DNA from: Bacteroidota bacterium
Lineage (GTDB): Bacteria > Bacteroidota > Bacteroidia > Chitinophagales > Chitinophagaceae
NCBI GenBank assembly: GCA_023433755.1
Contig: JAEYUA010000021.1
Location: forward strand, 1-43,710
Reading direction: 5' to 3'
Length of the DNA: 43,710 bases
Shown here: piece after piece, positions 23,835 to 32,041 of the stretch
How the letters are laid out: every line of letters starts with the position of its first letter
Numbering within the stretch: the stretch's first letter is position 1
The notes under the pieces: generated by a model
What the model saw: only the letters and a program-made list of their open reading frames with translations
Told to the model about the DNA's origin: nothing
Databases searched by the model: none
Program-made: the position numbers and the translations under genes

Positions 23835-24977
23835 ATGATGAGCCGGTCCATACTATTTTTCCTGTTCCTGGTTTCCATCCAGTTGCAGGCCCAGCAGAAA
23901 CGAGCCCGTGAATTGGGCATCAGCATTGGCGTACTTACTCCGGGCCCGCTCAACTCCATCACCGATGTGGCCGGGGTAACTGTCGGGCATTTTACGCTCA
24001 TCAAGCCAGATACCATCAGAACCGGCGTGACCGCTATCCTTCCGCACCAGGGAAATCTATTTCAACAAAAAGTTCCTGCGGCCATTTATACCGGCAATGG
24101 ATTCGGAAAACTTTCAGGCATCTCCCAGGTAAAAGAATTGGGAACGATAGAAGCTCCTGTACTGCTCACCAATACACTCAGCGTTCCGGCTGCTATGGAA
24201 GCGGTGGCGCGCTATACTTTATCTCTAAAAGGAAATGAAAATGTACGTTCAGTAAATGCTGTTGTGGGTGAAACCAACGACGGTGGCCTGAATGATATCC
24301 GTGGCATGCACATCACCCCCGATCATGCATGGCAGGCCATCATGAATGCAAAAAATTCTTTACCAACAGAAGGAAATGCCGGTGCTGGAACAGGAACCGT
24401 CTGTTTCGGATTCAAGGGTGGCATCGGTACTGCATCGCGCCGGTTACCCAAATCCCTGGGCGGATATACAGTTGGCGTGCTGGTACAAAGCAATTTTGGT
24501 GGGGTATTGCAGATCGATGGTGTTCCGGTAGGCGAAGAACTGAAAAAATTTTACCTGTACAACCAGCTCAATACAAAAGAAGATGGTTCCTGCATGATTG
24601 TAGTGGCAACCGATGCCCCGCTCGACAGCCGCAACCTGGAAAGACTCGCGAAAAGAGCATTCATGGGACTGGCAAAAACAGGAGGCATCGCTCATAACGG
24701 GAGCGGTGATTATGTGATCGCATTCTCCACCGATTCACTGGTTCGTGTGGCTCACCAGCCTTCCTCTTCCGTTCAGCATATTCCGCAATTACACAATGAT
24801 GCGGTATCACCGCTGTTCATGGCAGCAATTGAAGCCACGGAAGAAGCCATCATCAATTCACTCTTTGCCGCTGAAACCATGAGATCAGGAAAAACACAGG
24901 TAGAAGCACTGCCGGTGGAAAAAGTACTGGAGATCATGAAAAAATATAACAGGCTAAACACCTCTCAAAAAAAATAA
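23835..24977 (+). CDS. P1-family (DmpA-type) peptidase, secreted
   Basis: 380 residues with a signal peptide (SILFFLFLVSIQLQAQ). Family motifs: NSITDVAGVTVGH near the N-terminus, NGFGKLSG, ETNDGGLNDIRG, GNAGAGTG, and the nucleophile region DGSCMIVVATDAPL. In DmpA the chain cleaves itself before Ser250; here the equivalent Gly-Ser pair puts the Ser at 252 in a protein of similar length, so self-processing into two subunits is expected. P1 enzymes remove N-terminal residues from peptides, some with D-amino-acid preference. 24 bp upstream of the NamZ-type gene. Confidence 0.9.
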   Translation: MMSRSILFFLFLVSIQLQAQQKRARELGISIGVLTPGPLNSITDVAGVTVGHFTLIKPDTIRTGVTAILPHQGNLFQQKVPAAIYTGNGFGKLSGISQVKELGTIEAPVLLTNTLSVPAAMEAVARYTLSLKGNENVRSVNAVVGETNDGGLNDIRGMHITPDHAWQAIMNAKNSLPTEGNAGAGTGTVCFGFKGGIGTASRRLPKSLGGYTVGVLVQSNFGGVLQIDGVPVGEELKKFYLYNQLNTKEDGSCMIVVATDAPLDSRNLERLAKRAFMGLAKTGGIAHNGSGDYVIAFSTDSLVRVAHQPSSSVQHIPQLHNDAVSPLFMAAIEATEEAIINSLFAAETMRSGKTQVEALPVEKVLEIMKKYNRLNTSQKK

Positions 24978-25001
24978 TCTTCATCAAACCATCGTTGATC
25001 A

Positions 25002-26216
25002 ATGAACAGGATCCTCTTCACCTCGCTGCTGCTTTGTTTTATCAGTTGCCAGTCCGCAAAAACAAATGGCCGGCCACCCGAACCCGTTAATGCGATCAGG
25101 ACTGGCGCGGAGCAAACAGAAAAATACCTCCACCTGCTCAAAGGAAAAAGAGTGGCTATACTGGGCAACCAGACCTCGGTGATTGGCAACACACACCTGG
25201 TTGACAGCCTCCAGCAACTTGGTGTAAAGATTATGAAGGTGTTTGGACCAGAACATGGTTTCCGCGGACAGGCAAGTGCTGGTGTAGTGGTAGAGGACGA
25301 AAAAGATAAGCGTACAGGCATTCCCGTTATATCGCTGTATGGCCCCAAGCGCAAACCCTCTAAAAAGGACCTTGAAGATGTGGACCTGATGATCTATGAT
25401 ATGCAGGATGTAGGCTGCCGGTTTTATACTAACATCAATGCGCTGGCTGAACTGATGGAAGCCTGTGCTGAAAATAAAAAGCCTTTGCTGATTCTCGACC
25501 GGCCCAATCCCAATGGTTATTTTGTAGATGGTCCTGTACTGGATATGAATCTCCGCTCCGGCATCGGCCAGTTTCCCATTCCCATCACGCATGGCATGAC
25601 GGTAGGGGAATTCGCGAAAATGGTGAACGGTGAAGGATGGCTGACCAACAAATTGCAATGCGAATTAAATATCATTCCCGTAGCCAACTACAACCATGAC
25701 ATGCCTTACACCCTGCCGGTGAAACCCTCCCCCAATCTCAATACCCAGCAATCCATTTTGCTCTACCCCACTACCTGCATATTTGAAGGCACGATACTCA
25801 ATCATGGACGCGGAACCTATTTTCCTTTTACTGTACTGGGTGCGCCGGCCTTAAAAGGCAAATACAGTTTTTCCTACACACCAGTGGGCATACCAGGCAT
25901 GTCGGAAACTCCATTGTATATGAACGAGGTTTGTTACGGGCTGGACCTGCGCAATTATGATACAGAGATCCTGAGAAAGGAAAAGAGGATCAACCTGCAA
26001 TGGATCAAAGAGCTTTACAAGGCTTATCCTGACAAAGAAAAATTCTTCGATCATTCATTAAGCCGCGAGATTGGCAATGTGGATTTTCGCACCGGTGATT
26101 CCAATTTCAGGAAGCAGGTGATCAATGATGTGCCGGATGAAGAGATCCGGCAGAGCTGGGAACCCGCGCTAGGGAATTATAAGAAGATGAGGTTGAAGTA
26201 CCTGATTTATCCGTGA
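25002..26216 (+). CDS. NamZ-type exo-beta-N-acetylmuramidase (DUF1343), lipoprotein
   Basis: 404 residues, with a lipobox at FISC, so membrane-anchored. DUF1343 motifs: GKRVAILGNQTSV, FGPEHGFRG, DMQDVGCRFYT, LDRPNPNG, ITHGMTVGEFA, NHGRGTYFPF. NamZ, first described in Bacillus and also in Bacteroidota, removes terminal MurNAc from peptidoglycan fragments, feeding wall recycling. It sits with a P1 peptidase and close to an amidase and a GHL10 hydrolase. The TGA stop is followed at once by a heptamer array. Confidence 0.9.
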   Translation: MNRILFTSLLLCFISCQSAKTNGRPPEPVNAIRTGAEQTEKYLHLLKGKRVAILGNQTSVIGNTHLVDSLQQLGVKIMKVFGPEHGFRGQASAGVVVEDEKDKRTGIPVISLYGPKRKPSKKDLEDVDLMIYDMQDVGCRFYTNINALAELMEACAENKKPLLILDRPNPNGYFVDGPVLDMNLRSGIGQFPIPITHGMTVGEFAKMVNGEGWLTNKLQCELNIIPVANYNHDMPYTLPVKPSPNLNTQQSILLYPTTCIFEGTILNHGRGTYFPFTVLGAPALKGKYSFSYTPVGIPGMSETPLYMNEVCYGLDLRNYDTEILRKEKRINLQWIKELYKAYPDKEKFFDHSLSREIGNVDFRTGDSNFRKQVINDVPDEEIRQSWEPALGNYKKMRLKYLIYP

Positions 26217-26258
26217 AGCTAATGGCCAATGGCCAATGGCTAATGGCTATCAGCCAAT
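26217..26258. repeat. Heptamer tandem array, GGCCAAT type, abutting a stop codon
   Basis: Six 7-bp units starting at the base after the NamZ stop: AGCTAAT, GGCCAAT twice, GGCTAAT, GGCTATC, AGCCAAT. Confidence 0.85.
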
Positions 26259-26260
26259 AA

Positions 26261-26304
26261 CCTTTGCGTCCTTCTTTGCGTCCTTTGCGAACTTAGCGGT
26301 TAAA
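26261..26304. repeat. Interspersed TTTGCGTCC / AACTTAGCGGTTAA repeat
   Basis: CCTTTGCGTCCTTCTTTGCG followed by TCCTTTGCGAACTTAGCGGT. Related sequences lie at 31370-31412 and 41187-41231. It has a loose 10-11 bp period and lies before the 26336 gene. Confidence 0.6.
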
Positions 26305-26335
26305 TATCTTCTGATTTCATTATCAATTCAAATCC

Positions 26336-26806
26336 ATGTTAGACGAACTTGAAAATCACCGGCAAAATTATTTGGAGAAGCTTAAGGCCTACAGGTCTTA
26401 CTATCTACCCAATGGCGAAAGAAGGGAAGATGGTTTTGAAGTATTACAGGAAATGCCGGAAGGTGTGGTATGGATCCTGGAAGAAGAGAACCTCGTAATG
26501 CAGGGAACTACAAAAGGTATGCAGGAGATGACCATGGTGATCCAGGCTTTTTCTCATGATTATGAAACAATAGGTCTCTTTCATGAAAACTTTCTTTTAT
26601 TAAAACATACAGAGCCTGCAGCATTCGATGAGCTGGTAGTTATTTCCATGCCTGGTGAGGCATGGGCATTCTGGGGTGGCAAGATGGGGGATGTGGCTTT
26701 TCAGCAGGAAATGGAAGAATTATTTTTCAACTGGATGGGTTTTTATGATCCCATTCCTGTTGATATAGGCATCAGGTTAACTGATATGGAAGAAGAAGGT
26801 GAGTAG
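26336..26806 (+). CDS. Acidic protein of unknown function (156 aa)
   Basis: Not recognised. It begins with a helical, charged segment (ELENHRQNYLEKLKAYR), then alternating strands and helices; aromatic-rich in places (GEAWAFWGGKMGD, ELFFNWMGFYDP). No signal peptide or membrane segment, so probably cytoplasmic. The ATG follows a repeat-filled spacer. Its TAG stop is the first three bases of a 21-bp heptamer array that ends at the stop of the convergent amidase gene. Confidence 0.72.
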   Translation: MLDELENHRQNYLEKLKAYRSYYLPNGERREDGFEVLQEMPEGVVWILEEENLVMQGTTKGMQEMTMVIQAFSHDYETIGLFHENFLLLKHTEPAAFDELVVISMPGEAWAFWGGKMGDVAFQQEMEELFFNWMGFYDPIPVDIGIRLTDMEEEGE

Positions 26807-26824
26807 CTGTTAGCCATTGGCTAT
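26804..26824. repeat. Heptamer array bridging two convergent stop codons
   Basis: Three 7-bp units: TAGCTGT, TAGCCAT, TGGCTAT. The first TAG is the stop of the rightward 26336 gene, and CTA at 26821-26823 is the stop of the leftward amidase. Confidence 0.7.
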
Positions 26825-27417
26825 AAGAGCTTCCTGACTTCTTCCATTACATAACCATTCTGGAAATAGGCATACAGGTTTTTACCCGGACAGTTAGTTT
26901 GTGTAGAATGATCTTTATGTGTCGCCAGGGTCTCAACCGGAATTTTATAAGTTTTACTTGTGTATGCTATCAGTTTGATTAACGACTCTAATTGCGCAGC
27001 CGGCACTTCCTGCTTTTCAAGGTTACCCAGGCAAACAATCAGCAAATGACCTGAAGGATCATATTCAGTTGCCGTTTCTCCTACCGTAAAAACATTTCTT
27101 CCTTCATAAATTGTTCCGTCAGGCGCAATTAAAAAATGATAGGGAATGTCTGTCCAGTTGCGGTCCTTACCCATGCCCCAGGTCTGGATGTTTTTGATCT
27201 TTCTTGCCGCATCATCACCCAATTCCAGCTTTGTCCCTTCATGATGCACGGTGATCTGCACAGGGGAATGTTGTTTATAGGGCCTGGGCTCGGCAGCATT
27301 CCATCCGCTTCTCGGAATGATAGTGATAGCGTTTTTTTCATTCCGGGCTTTTTTGGATGCCGAACAACCGGAAAGAAGTGAAGCCGCCATAAGAATAATG
27401 ATTGCTATAGATCTCAT
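26821..27417 (-). CDS. N-acetylmuramoyl-L-alanine amidase, lipoprotein
   Basis: 198 residues with a lipobox (LLSGC, Cys18). An amidase_2/PGRP-type domain cleaves the bond between MurNAc and the stem peptide. The zinc ligands are visible: His in TVHHEG (about 58), His in ATHKDH (167) and Cys in NCPG (176). Other family marks are PYHFLIAPDGTIYEGR and HLLIVCLGN. It lies 32 bp downstream of the GHL10 gene on the same strand, so the two are probably co-transcribed; the product would leave bare glycan strands for the GHL10 enzyme. Confidence 0.9.
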   Translation of the reverse strand: MRSIAIIILMAASLLSGCSASKKARNEKNAITIIPRSGWNAAEPRPYKQHSPVQITVHHEGTKLELGDDAARKIKNIQTWGMGKDRNWTDIPYHFLIAPDGTIYEGRNVFTVGETATEYDPSGHLLIVCLGNLEKQEVPAAQLESLIKLIAYTSKTYKIPVETLATHKDHSTQTNCPGKNLYAYFQNGYVMEEVRKLL

Positions 27418-27449
27418 ACGCAGTGGTTTTTTTCTGATCAGATTCGTTT

Positions 27450-28985
27450 TTACCTGATGCGCAAGCCCAGTGGCATCTTCATACTTTCATTTCCCAGCCT
27501 GTCAACTGCTGCAACTGAAACAACGGTTATAGGTATGCGTGAATTGTCCCGGCCAGGCATGCTATCATTTAAATCTACAAACCGGGCATGGCGGTCCAGC
27601 ACTTTATAATGCTTTGAATTACCGTATTGATAATATACAACCCACCTGAAAACATCAGATGGATCTTCATGTGACCAGTTATACCTGGTAGTCGTATCTG
27701 TTTGTTTGACAGGCTGATTGTGCAATGGCGCTTTAGGTGCATCATTATCAAGCCATGGACTCGCCGGGACCAGCGCATCATTTTTATAAGGGCCATTCAG
27801 CAAGGCCTTTTGCATGTTGAGGTTCCTATACACCTGACCAATACTCCAGTGGATCACACCCTTGCTTACCGGAGTCATGCCACGGGAGATCATAATCTGG
27901 CTCATGATCTCATTCACATTCCTTGCGCTGGTATCACCGCCAACGCTGATGCCAGGCCAGAGATGACGGTTCATAATGTTTTCATCACGCCACCATCCCA
28001 ACAGCAGTGGAAAGCTGGCATTGGCCCTGTTGATCGGCCAGTACAATTGTGGTGAGAAATAATCAATCCATCCTTTATTCAGCCAAAGCTTTGCATCTGC
28101 ATACAACACATCATACTGGTCGAAGCAGCAGATTCCTTCGGGGTAACCGGGGCGCCACATGCCAAATGGACTCAATCCGAACTTCACATGTTTTTTTTCC
28201 TTTTTGATTTCTTTATAAAGATTTTCAATGAAGCTGTTCACTGCATCCCTTCTCCAGTCGCCACGTGAAAGTTTACCACCGCCGGACTGGTAAGCCGCAT
28301 AGCTCGCGCTGTCAGGAAAATCATCGCCCTTGTTGTATTCGCGGTAGGGATAGAAATAATCATCGAAGTGCACACCATCAATATCATAACGTTTTACAAT
28401 ATCCATCACAACGGCAGTGGAATGTTCTTTGGTCGCTTTGAGTGAAGGATCAAACCACCAGTAACCGTCCTTGAGGTAGACCATCAGTTCAGGTTTGCGT
28501 TTTACAATGGAACTATCGGATAGAGGTCCGCCTACTTTGTGATGGGAACGGTAAGGATTCAGCCAGACATGCATTTCGAGACCGCGGTCATGCGCGGCTT
28601 CGGTCCAGAAGGCAAGTGGATCATAAAATGGTTCGGGAGCTTTTCCCTGCACGCCGGTGAGGTAATAACTCCAGGGTTCGAGGCTGCTCTGGTAAAGGGC
28701 ATCGGCCTGCGGACGCACCTGGAAGACTACTGCGTTAAAATGATGTTCTTTCAAAAAATCCAGCAACGCAATTGCTTCCTTCTTCTGGCTGTCAACCGGA
28801 AGTCCCGGCTTCGACGGCCAGTTGATATTCGCCACTGTCGCTACCCAGGCGGCGCGGAACTCACGCTGCGCAGCGTCGGAAGGTGGGCGGGTCACATGAT
28901 GTTTTGATACTGGCTTTGATGAAGAGCAGGCTATAAGAAAAATGGTAACAAAGAAAAGGATGATACGCGTGATCGAAAGATTCAT
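27450..28985 (-). CDS. GHL10-family glycoside hydrolase (DigH-like), lipoprotein
   Basis: 511 residues from the ATG at 28985, where a signal peptide with lipobox (FLIACSS) begins; the frame is open 33 residues further but that part is not signal-like. GHL10 motifs: FRAAWVATVANINWPSKPG, FNAVVFQVRPQADALY, EMHVWLNPYR, DGVHFDDYFYPY, and FGLSPFGMWR. The C-terminal about 85 residues look like an Fn3-type module. E. coli DigH, of this family, cleaves glycan strands stripped of peptides. The neighbouring amidase would make that substrate. Confidence 0.88.
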   Translation of the reverse strand: MNLSITRIILFFVTIFLIACSSSKPVSKHHVTRPPSDAAQREFRAAWVATVANINWPSKPGLPVDSQKKEAIALLDFLKEHHFNAVVFQVRPQADALYQSSLEPWSYYLTGVQGKAPEPFYDPLAFWTEAAHDRGLEMHVWLNPYRSHHKVGGPLSDSSIVKRKPELMVYLKDGYWWFDPSLKATKEHSTAVVMDIVKRYDIDGVHFDDYFYPYREYNKGDDFPDSASYAAYQSGGGKLSRGDWRRDAVNSFIENLYKEIKKEKKHVKFGLSPFGMWRPGYPEGICCFDQYDVLYADAKLWLNKGWIDYFSPQLYWPINRANASFPLLLGWWRDENIMNRHLWPGISVGGDTSARNVNEIMSQIMISRGMTPVSKGVIHWSIGQVYRNLNMQKALLNGPYKNDALVPASPWLDNDAPKAPLHNQPVKQTDTTTRYNWSHEDPSDVFRWVVYYQYGNSKHYKVLDRHARFVDLNDSMPGRDNSRIPITVVSVAAVDRLGNESMKMPLGLRIR

Positions 28986-29067
28986 GGCAGGCGGTTGTAT
29001 GTCTACAAACTTAATGATAGACTGTTGTTTATAACGCTTTACCAGGATAATTATGAAGAAAGGAGAT

Positions 29068-29093
29068 AAAAAAAGATCCGGCATTACCGGATC
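29068..29093 (-). terminator. Intrinsic terminator, leftward
   Basis: On the minus strand a perfect 7-bp stem GATCCGG / CCGGATC with a 5-nt loop is followed by seven T. It lies 20 bp after the stop of the 29113-29313 gene and before the GHL10 gene, so it would separate the two. Confidence 0.8.
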
Positions 29094-29112
29094 ATTTCAC
29101 TGCTAACAGGCC

Positions 29113-29313
29113 TTATAAATTTTCATCACGTTTCTTAGTTGCCTCGTCTTTGGTTTCACCTGTTTCAAAAGCTTCACCAGTGCCACGTGTGGTTGAGGAA
29201 AAAGGTCCCTTCATATGTTCCTGGGGATCGGTGGTGTGTAAAGTTTCGGGATCACCACCTTCGTTCCGGTCATTTCTTTCAGGCTGCCTTTCCCTGTTGT
29301 CATGTTGATTCAT
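29113..29313 (-). CDS. Small hydrophilic protein of unknown function (66 aa)
   Basis: Very hydrophilic, rich in Glu, Asp, Arg, Thr and Gly (RNDRNEGGDPETLH, GEAFETGETKDEATKKRDE), with no hydrophobic core, so probably disordered. It has its own ATG and a strong terminator 20 bp downstream, which supports it being a separate transcription unit. Family not recognised; some stress-related small proteins have similar composition. Confidence 0.6.
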   Translation of the reverse strand: MNQHDNRERQPERNDRNEGGDPETLHTTDPQEHMKGPFSSTTRGTGEAFETGETKDEATKKRDENL

Positions 29314-29419
29314 ATGCTTCGATTTATAACCATACTATGCAAATAACCGGCCACGTCCTTCCTTTTTATATCTACGGGAAGTATAGTTTAGAAGGCTGAA
29401 AAATATAGGCAAGGCCTGG

Positions 29420-29442
29420 TAGCAGGAAAGGCGGGAAGTAAT
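29420..29442. repeat. Fragment of a palindromic element
   Basis: TAGCAGGAAAGGCGGGAAGT resembles a left arm with part deleted. No right arm is seen. The rest of 29314-29656 is non-coding, with a stretch resembling dispersed repeats near 29550-29630. Confidence 0.4.
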
Positions 29443-29656
29443 TAACGGGAGGATGAAGGGTATATGGGATTTCTATATGATGAACCTCTCAAACTTATTG
29501 ATGAACCCGCATGGTTAAACAGTTGCGGAAGAATTTTCGAATTGAGTAAACCCCTTGTCATCTTGAGGAGCGGAGTTAAACGCACTGTTCTCTCAACCGC
29601 ATCACCAGCTCCGAAGAAACACAGCCGCTCCGTTGTACCACTAACTCCTCTTTTGA

Positions 29657-29684
29657 ATTTTTACTTTTTACTTTTGACTTACCA
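29657..29684. repeat. Heptamer tandem array abutting a start codon
   Basis: Four 7-bp units: ATTTTTA, CTTTTTA, CTTTTGA, CTTACCA. The last base is the A of the ATG of the 29684 gene, so the array forms its translation leader. Confidence 0.65.
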
Positions 29685-29929
29685 TGGATGATACATTCGA
29701 ACTGCCGGTCAGGTACAGGAACCAGGACCTCACCTACCCCGGGCAATTCAAACGATGGGGTTATTCTTACCGCATAGAAATGCAGGTTGATGGTTTTATC
29801 ATCTATTTCGAACCCGATGAAGAAAGGAACTGGAGAGCCCTTACAGATCCTTCCCGGGATAATACTACTTCCGTTCCAGGTGATAAAATACGGGCGGTAA
29901 TAGAAGCTTTGAATCAATACCTGGGTTGA
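29684..29929 (+). CDS. Small protein of unknown function (81 aa)
   Basis: Compact and probably cytoplasmic. It has a beta-rich start (FELPVRYRNQDLTYPGQF, YSYRIEMQVDGFIIYFEPD) and a C-terminal helix (DKIRAVIEALNQYLG). This regular pattern looks like a folded domain. Family not named with certainty. It is followed after about 260 bp by the GT90 gene. Confidence 0.7.
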   Translation: MDDTFELPVRYRNQDLTYPGQFKRWGYSYRIEMQVDGFIIYFEPDEERNWRALTDPSRDNTTSVPGDKIRAVIEALNQYLG

Positions 29930-30186
29930 AAAGAAAGAAAAGCATATCTTTTTCCGGAACCAGGGGCGTTCTTTTACATTTCTTTCGCCATGACCCAAGC
30001 CTCCTTCGCTGAAGAAAAACCACTAGGCAATTGTATCATTCATTGTAATGTTGTCCCTACTCATGCATGGTCTTACCACTACCTGCCCTACGAAACAATA
30101 GAAAAAGATTACGAATACCAGGCTGCCAATCAAAACCCGGTACAATACCTAACTTTAGCACTTCCGGCTGCAACTACAGCCTTTTG

Positions 30187-31143
30187 ATGCAAACAATGGT
30201 ATTCCGGACAAACAAGCTTGTTTATTACGCAAAAAATTTTCTCAGGCAACTCATACCGGGAGGTATTTACAGGAGCCGGCTTAAATCAAAACTGGAAAAG
30301 CTGGACCGGTTCGATAAGCTTGTGGTGGCAGACAGGGTGAATTATTATAATCGGCTGGATAAAATACAGGAACTATCACCAGGCACACCCACCCTTCTCG
30401 ATCTTAAAAGATCTAAAAAACTCAAAACCTACCGCTTCGATGCTTACGAAACAGCCCGGTATTTTGCTCCATCCCTTAAAGCAAATTTTTTGTTTGGTGA
30501 TATTATTCATATTCCACCTGTCCCCACATTTGTAAAAAGCAGGCCCGTGAATGCCGGGTCCAATTCAGTTCTCATGAAGCTGAATAAGGTGAGGCATTTT
30601 ATTTTCGTAGATGACCCCACTCCTTTTCATCACAAAAAAAATAAACTGATCGGAAGGGCCACTGTTACCCAGCCCCACCGCATCCGGTTTTATGAAATGT
30701 ATTTCGACCACCCGCTTTGTGATCTCGGGCAGGTAAATGTTGAAGGAGGGAAGGAGGGGTGGATCAAACCTAAGATCTCACGCACCGCCCATCTTGATCA
30801 TAAATTTATTCTTTGCCTGGAAGGAAATGATGTGGCTACCAATCTCAAATGGGTGATGTCTTCCCAATCCATTGCCGTAATGCCACGTCCCAAATATGAA
30901 ACCTGGTTTATGGAGGGAAAACTGGTGGGGGGTGTTCACTACATTGAAATTTGCGACGACTTCACTGACCTGGAGGAGAAACTGCAATATTATATCAGCC
31001 ATGAAGATGAAGCTTTGCAGATCATCAAAAATGCAAACTGTTTTGTTCAGAGTTTCAGGAATGAAGAACTCGAAGAACTGATCTCACTGATGGTGATGCA
31101 GAAATATTTTAATTACACTGGGCAGGCAAGTTATGAGCCTTGA
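30187..31143 (+). CDS. GT90 (CAP10-type) glycosyltransferase
   Basis: 318 residues from the ATG at 30187; the frame is open 40 residues further, but those are not family-like. GT90 motifs: an acidic stretch near FVDDPTPFHHKKN, GRATVTQPHRIRFYEMYF, ISRTAHLDHKFILCLEGND, LKWVMSSQSIAVMPRP, and YETWFMEGKLVGGVHY. Family members add sugars such as xylose to surface polysaccharides or lipopolysaccharide; donor and acceptor here are unknown. No membrane segment is evident. The stop codon lies within a heptamer array. A possible upstream frame ends in TGATG across this start. Confidence 0.88.
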   Translation: MQTMVFRTNKLVYYAKNFLRQLIPGGIYRSRLKSKLEKLDRFDKLVVADRVNYYNRLDKIQELSPGTPTLLDLKRSKKLKTYRFDAYETARYFAPSLKANFLFGDIIHIPPVPTFVKSRPVNAGSNSVLMKLNKVRHFIFVDDPTPFHHKKNKLIGRATVTQPHRIRFYEMYFDHPLCDLGQVNVEGGKEGWIKPKISRTAHLDHKFILCLEGNDVATNLKWVMSSQSIAVMPRPKYETWFMEGKLVGGVHYIEICDDFTDLEEKLQYYISHEDEALQIIKNANCFVQSFRNEELEELISLMVMQKYFNYTGQASYEP

Positions 31144-31161
31144 GCTGCGAGCTGCGAGAAT
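31134..31161. repeat. Heptamer tandem array, CGAGCTG type, overlapping a stop codon
   Basis: Four 7-bp units: TGAGCCT, TGAGCTG, CGAGCTG, CGAGAAT. The TGA at 31141-31143 is the GT90 stop, so the last coding triplets lie in the array. Confidence 0.75.
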
Positions 31162-31203
31162 ATTTCCCTTTTTGAAAACTTATTTATTTCTCAAACAATT
31201 TTA

Positions 31204-31362
31204 GCCGGGAAGGCGGTAAGTAGCGTTTTAAAAATTGTTATTTACTTCAGAGTCTTTACAATAAATTCTGTTTGATCATTGAGAAAGTTATGAATTTGAT
31301 ATACTACTTACCGTCTTCCCGCAGTGTCAGCCGAAACTTCAGCGAAGCTGGCCTTCCCGGCT
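31204..31362. repeat. Palindromic intergenic element with a nested palindrome
   Basis: The left arm is GCCGGGAAGGCGGTAAGTAG. The right arm, ending CCTTCCCGGCT, is interrupted by about 29 bp that contain a smaller hairpin (CAGCC, then GAAACTTCAGCGAA, then GCTGG). Compare 35231-35381. Confidence 0.75.
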
Positions 31363-31369
31363 ATGCCAT

Positions 31370-31412
31370 TCTTTTCACCGCAGAGAAATGGAGTAAAAAG
31401 AGATTACGCAGA
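31370..31412. repeat. Interspersed CCGCAGAGAAATGGAG / ACGCAGAG repeat
   Basis: CACCGCAGAGAAATGGAGTA, then AGATTACGCAGA, resembling the inverse of the repeats at 26261 and 41187. It sits between a palindromic element and a heptamer array. Confidence 0.5.
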
Positions 31413-31440
31413 GACTACCGACTACCGACTACGGACTACT
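31413..31440. repeat. Heptamer tandem array, GACTACC type, abutting a stop codon
   Basis: Four 7-bp units: GACTACC twice, GACTACG, GACTACT. The array ends one base before the stop of the leftward membrane protein gene at 31442. The same unit forms the array at 41281. Confidence 0.8.
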
Positions 31441-31441
31441 A

Positions 31442-32041
31442 CTAATTATCCTCCTTCTTCGGCACAATCCTGTAATCCTCATCCTTCAGGCTCACACCTC
31501 TTTTCTTTTTGGGGATTACTGAATCCTTTTTCAGTTCAGGCACATTCACAATACCAGCCAGGTCATTCCCCGGCTGCGAAATTGAAATTGTATCATTTGG
31601 AATCACACCAACAGATGCCTGAGCAGGGGTTGCATTCAACAATATTGTATCCTCATTGCCTGGTTGAACTTGTGGTGCTGAAAGAAAGCGGTCCTGGTTT
31701 TGCACTGGCAACTTCCCGGGTGGCCCTTCGGCCTGTGAAGGAGTATTTGTAAAAGGACTGGAATGAACCGGTGTTGAAGCGGGAAGTGGGCCAGGTTTTG
31801 TATTTTTCTTCAATAAAAAATAAAGGCTAAAGAAAGCAATCAGGAAAACAGAAAGCCCCCAGCCAATGATACGAGGACCGGGTTTAGGTGAAGGATCAGT
31901 ACCTCCCCCATCATCATCTGAAGGAAGATCCATATCAAGGGTAGCTTTTACACGGGCCCAGATTATATCCTGCAGGTCAGGAACTGGCAGGCTTTCCAGC
32001 TTGCCGGCGATCTGTTGCTCATATTGAAGTCTTGGATCCAT
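31442..32041 (-). CDS. Membrane protein, probable anti-sigma partner
   Basis: 199 residues from the ATG at 32041, which overlaps the sigma-factor stop by one base (TAATG), a coupled arrangement. A short cytoplasmic helical part (LESLPVPDLQDIIWARVKA) is followed by one membrane segment at about 58-78 and a long Pro/Ser/Thr-rich outer tail ending in basic residues. Placement and topology fit an anti-sigma factor that holds the ECF sigma at the membrane. No zinc motif (HxxxCxxC) is seen, so it is not the usual ZAS type. Confidence 0.65.
   Translation of the reverse strand: MDPRLQYEQQIAGKLESLPVPDLQDIIWARVKATLDMDLPSDDDGGGTDPSPKPGPRIIGWGLSVFLIAFFSLYFLLKKNTKPGPLPASTPVHSSPFTNTPSQAEGPPGKLPVQNQDRFLSAPQVQPGNEDTILLNATPAQASVGVIPNDTISISQPGNDLAGIVNVPELKKDSVIPKKKRGVSLKDEDYRIVPKKEDN

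Noticed and set aside
29464..29691. A 75-codon rightward frame before the 29684 gene
   Set aside because: It runs through dispersed-repeat-like DNA and the heptamer array, and its second half is low-complexity.
29990..30187. A 65-codon frame upstream of the GT90 gene ending in TGATG across its start
   Set aside because: The stop-start overlap looks like coupling, but the product has no recognisable fold, mixed composition and no support beyond the overlap.
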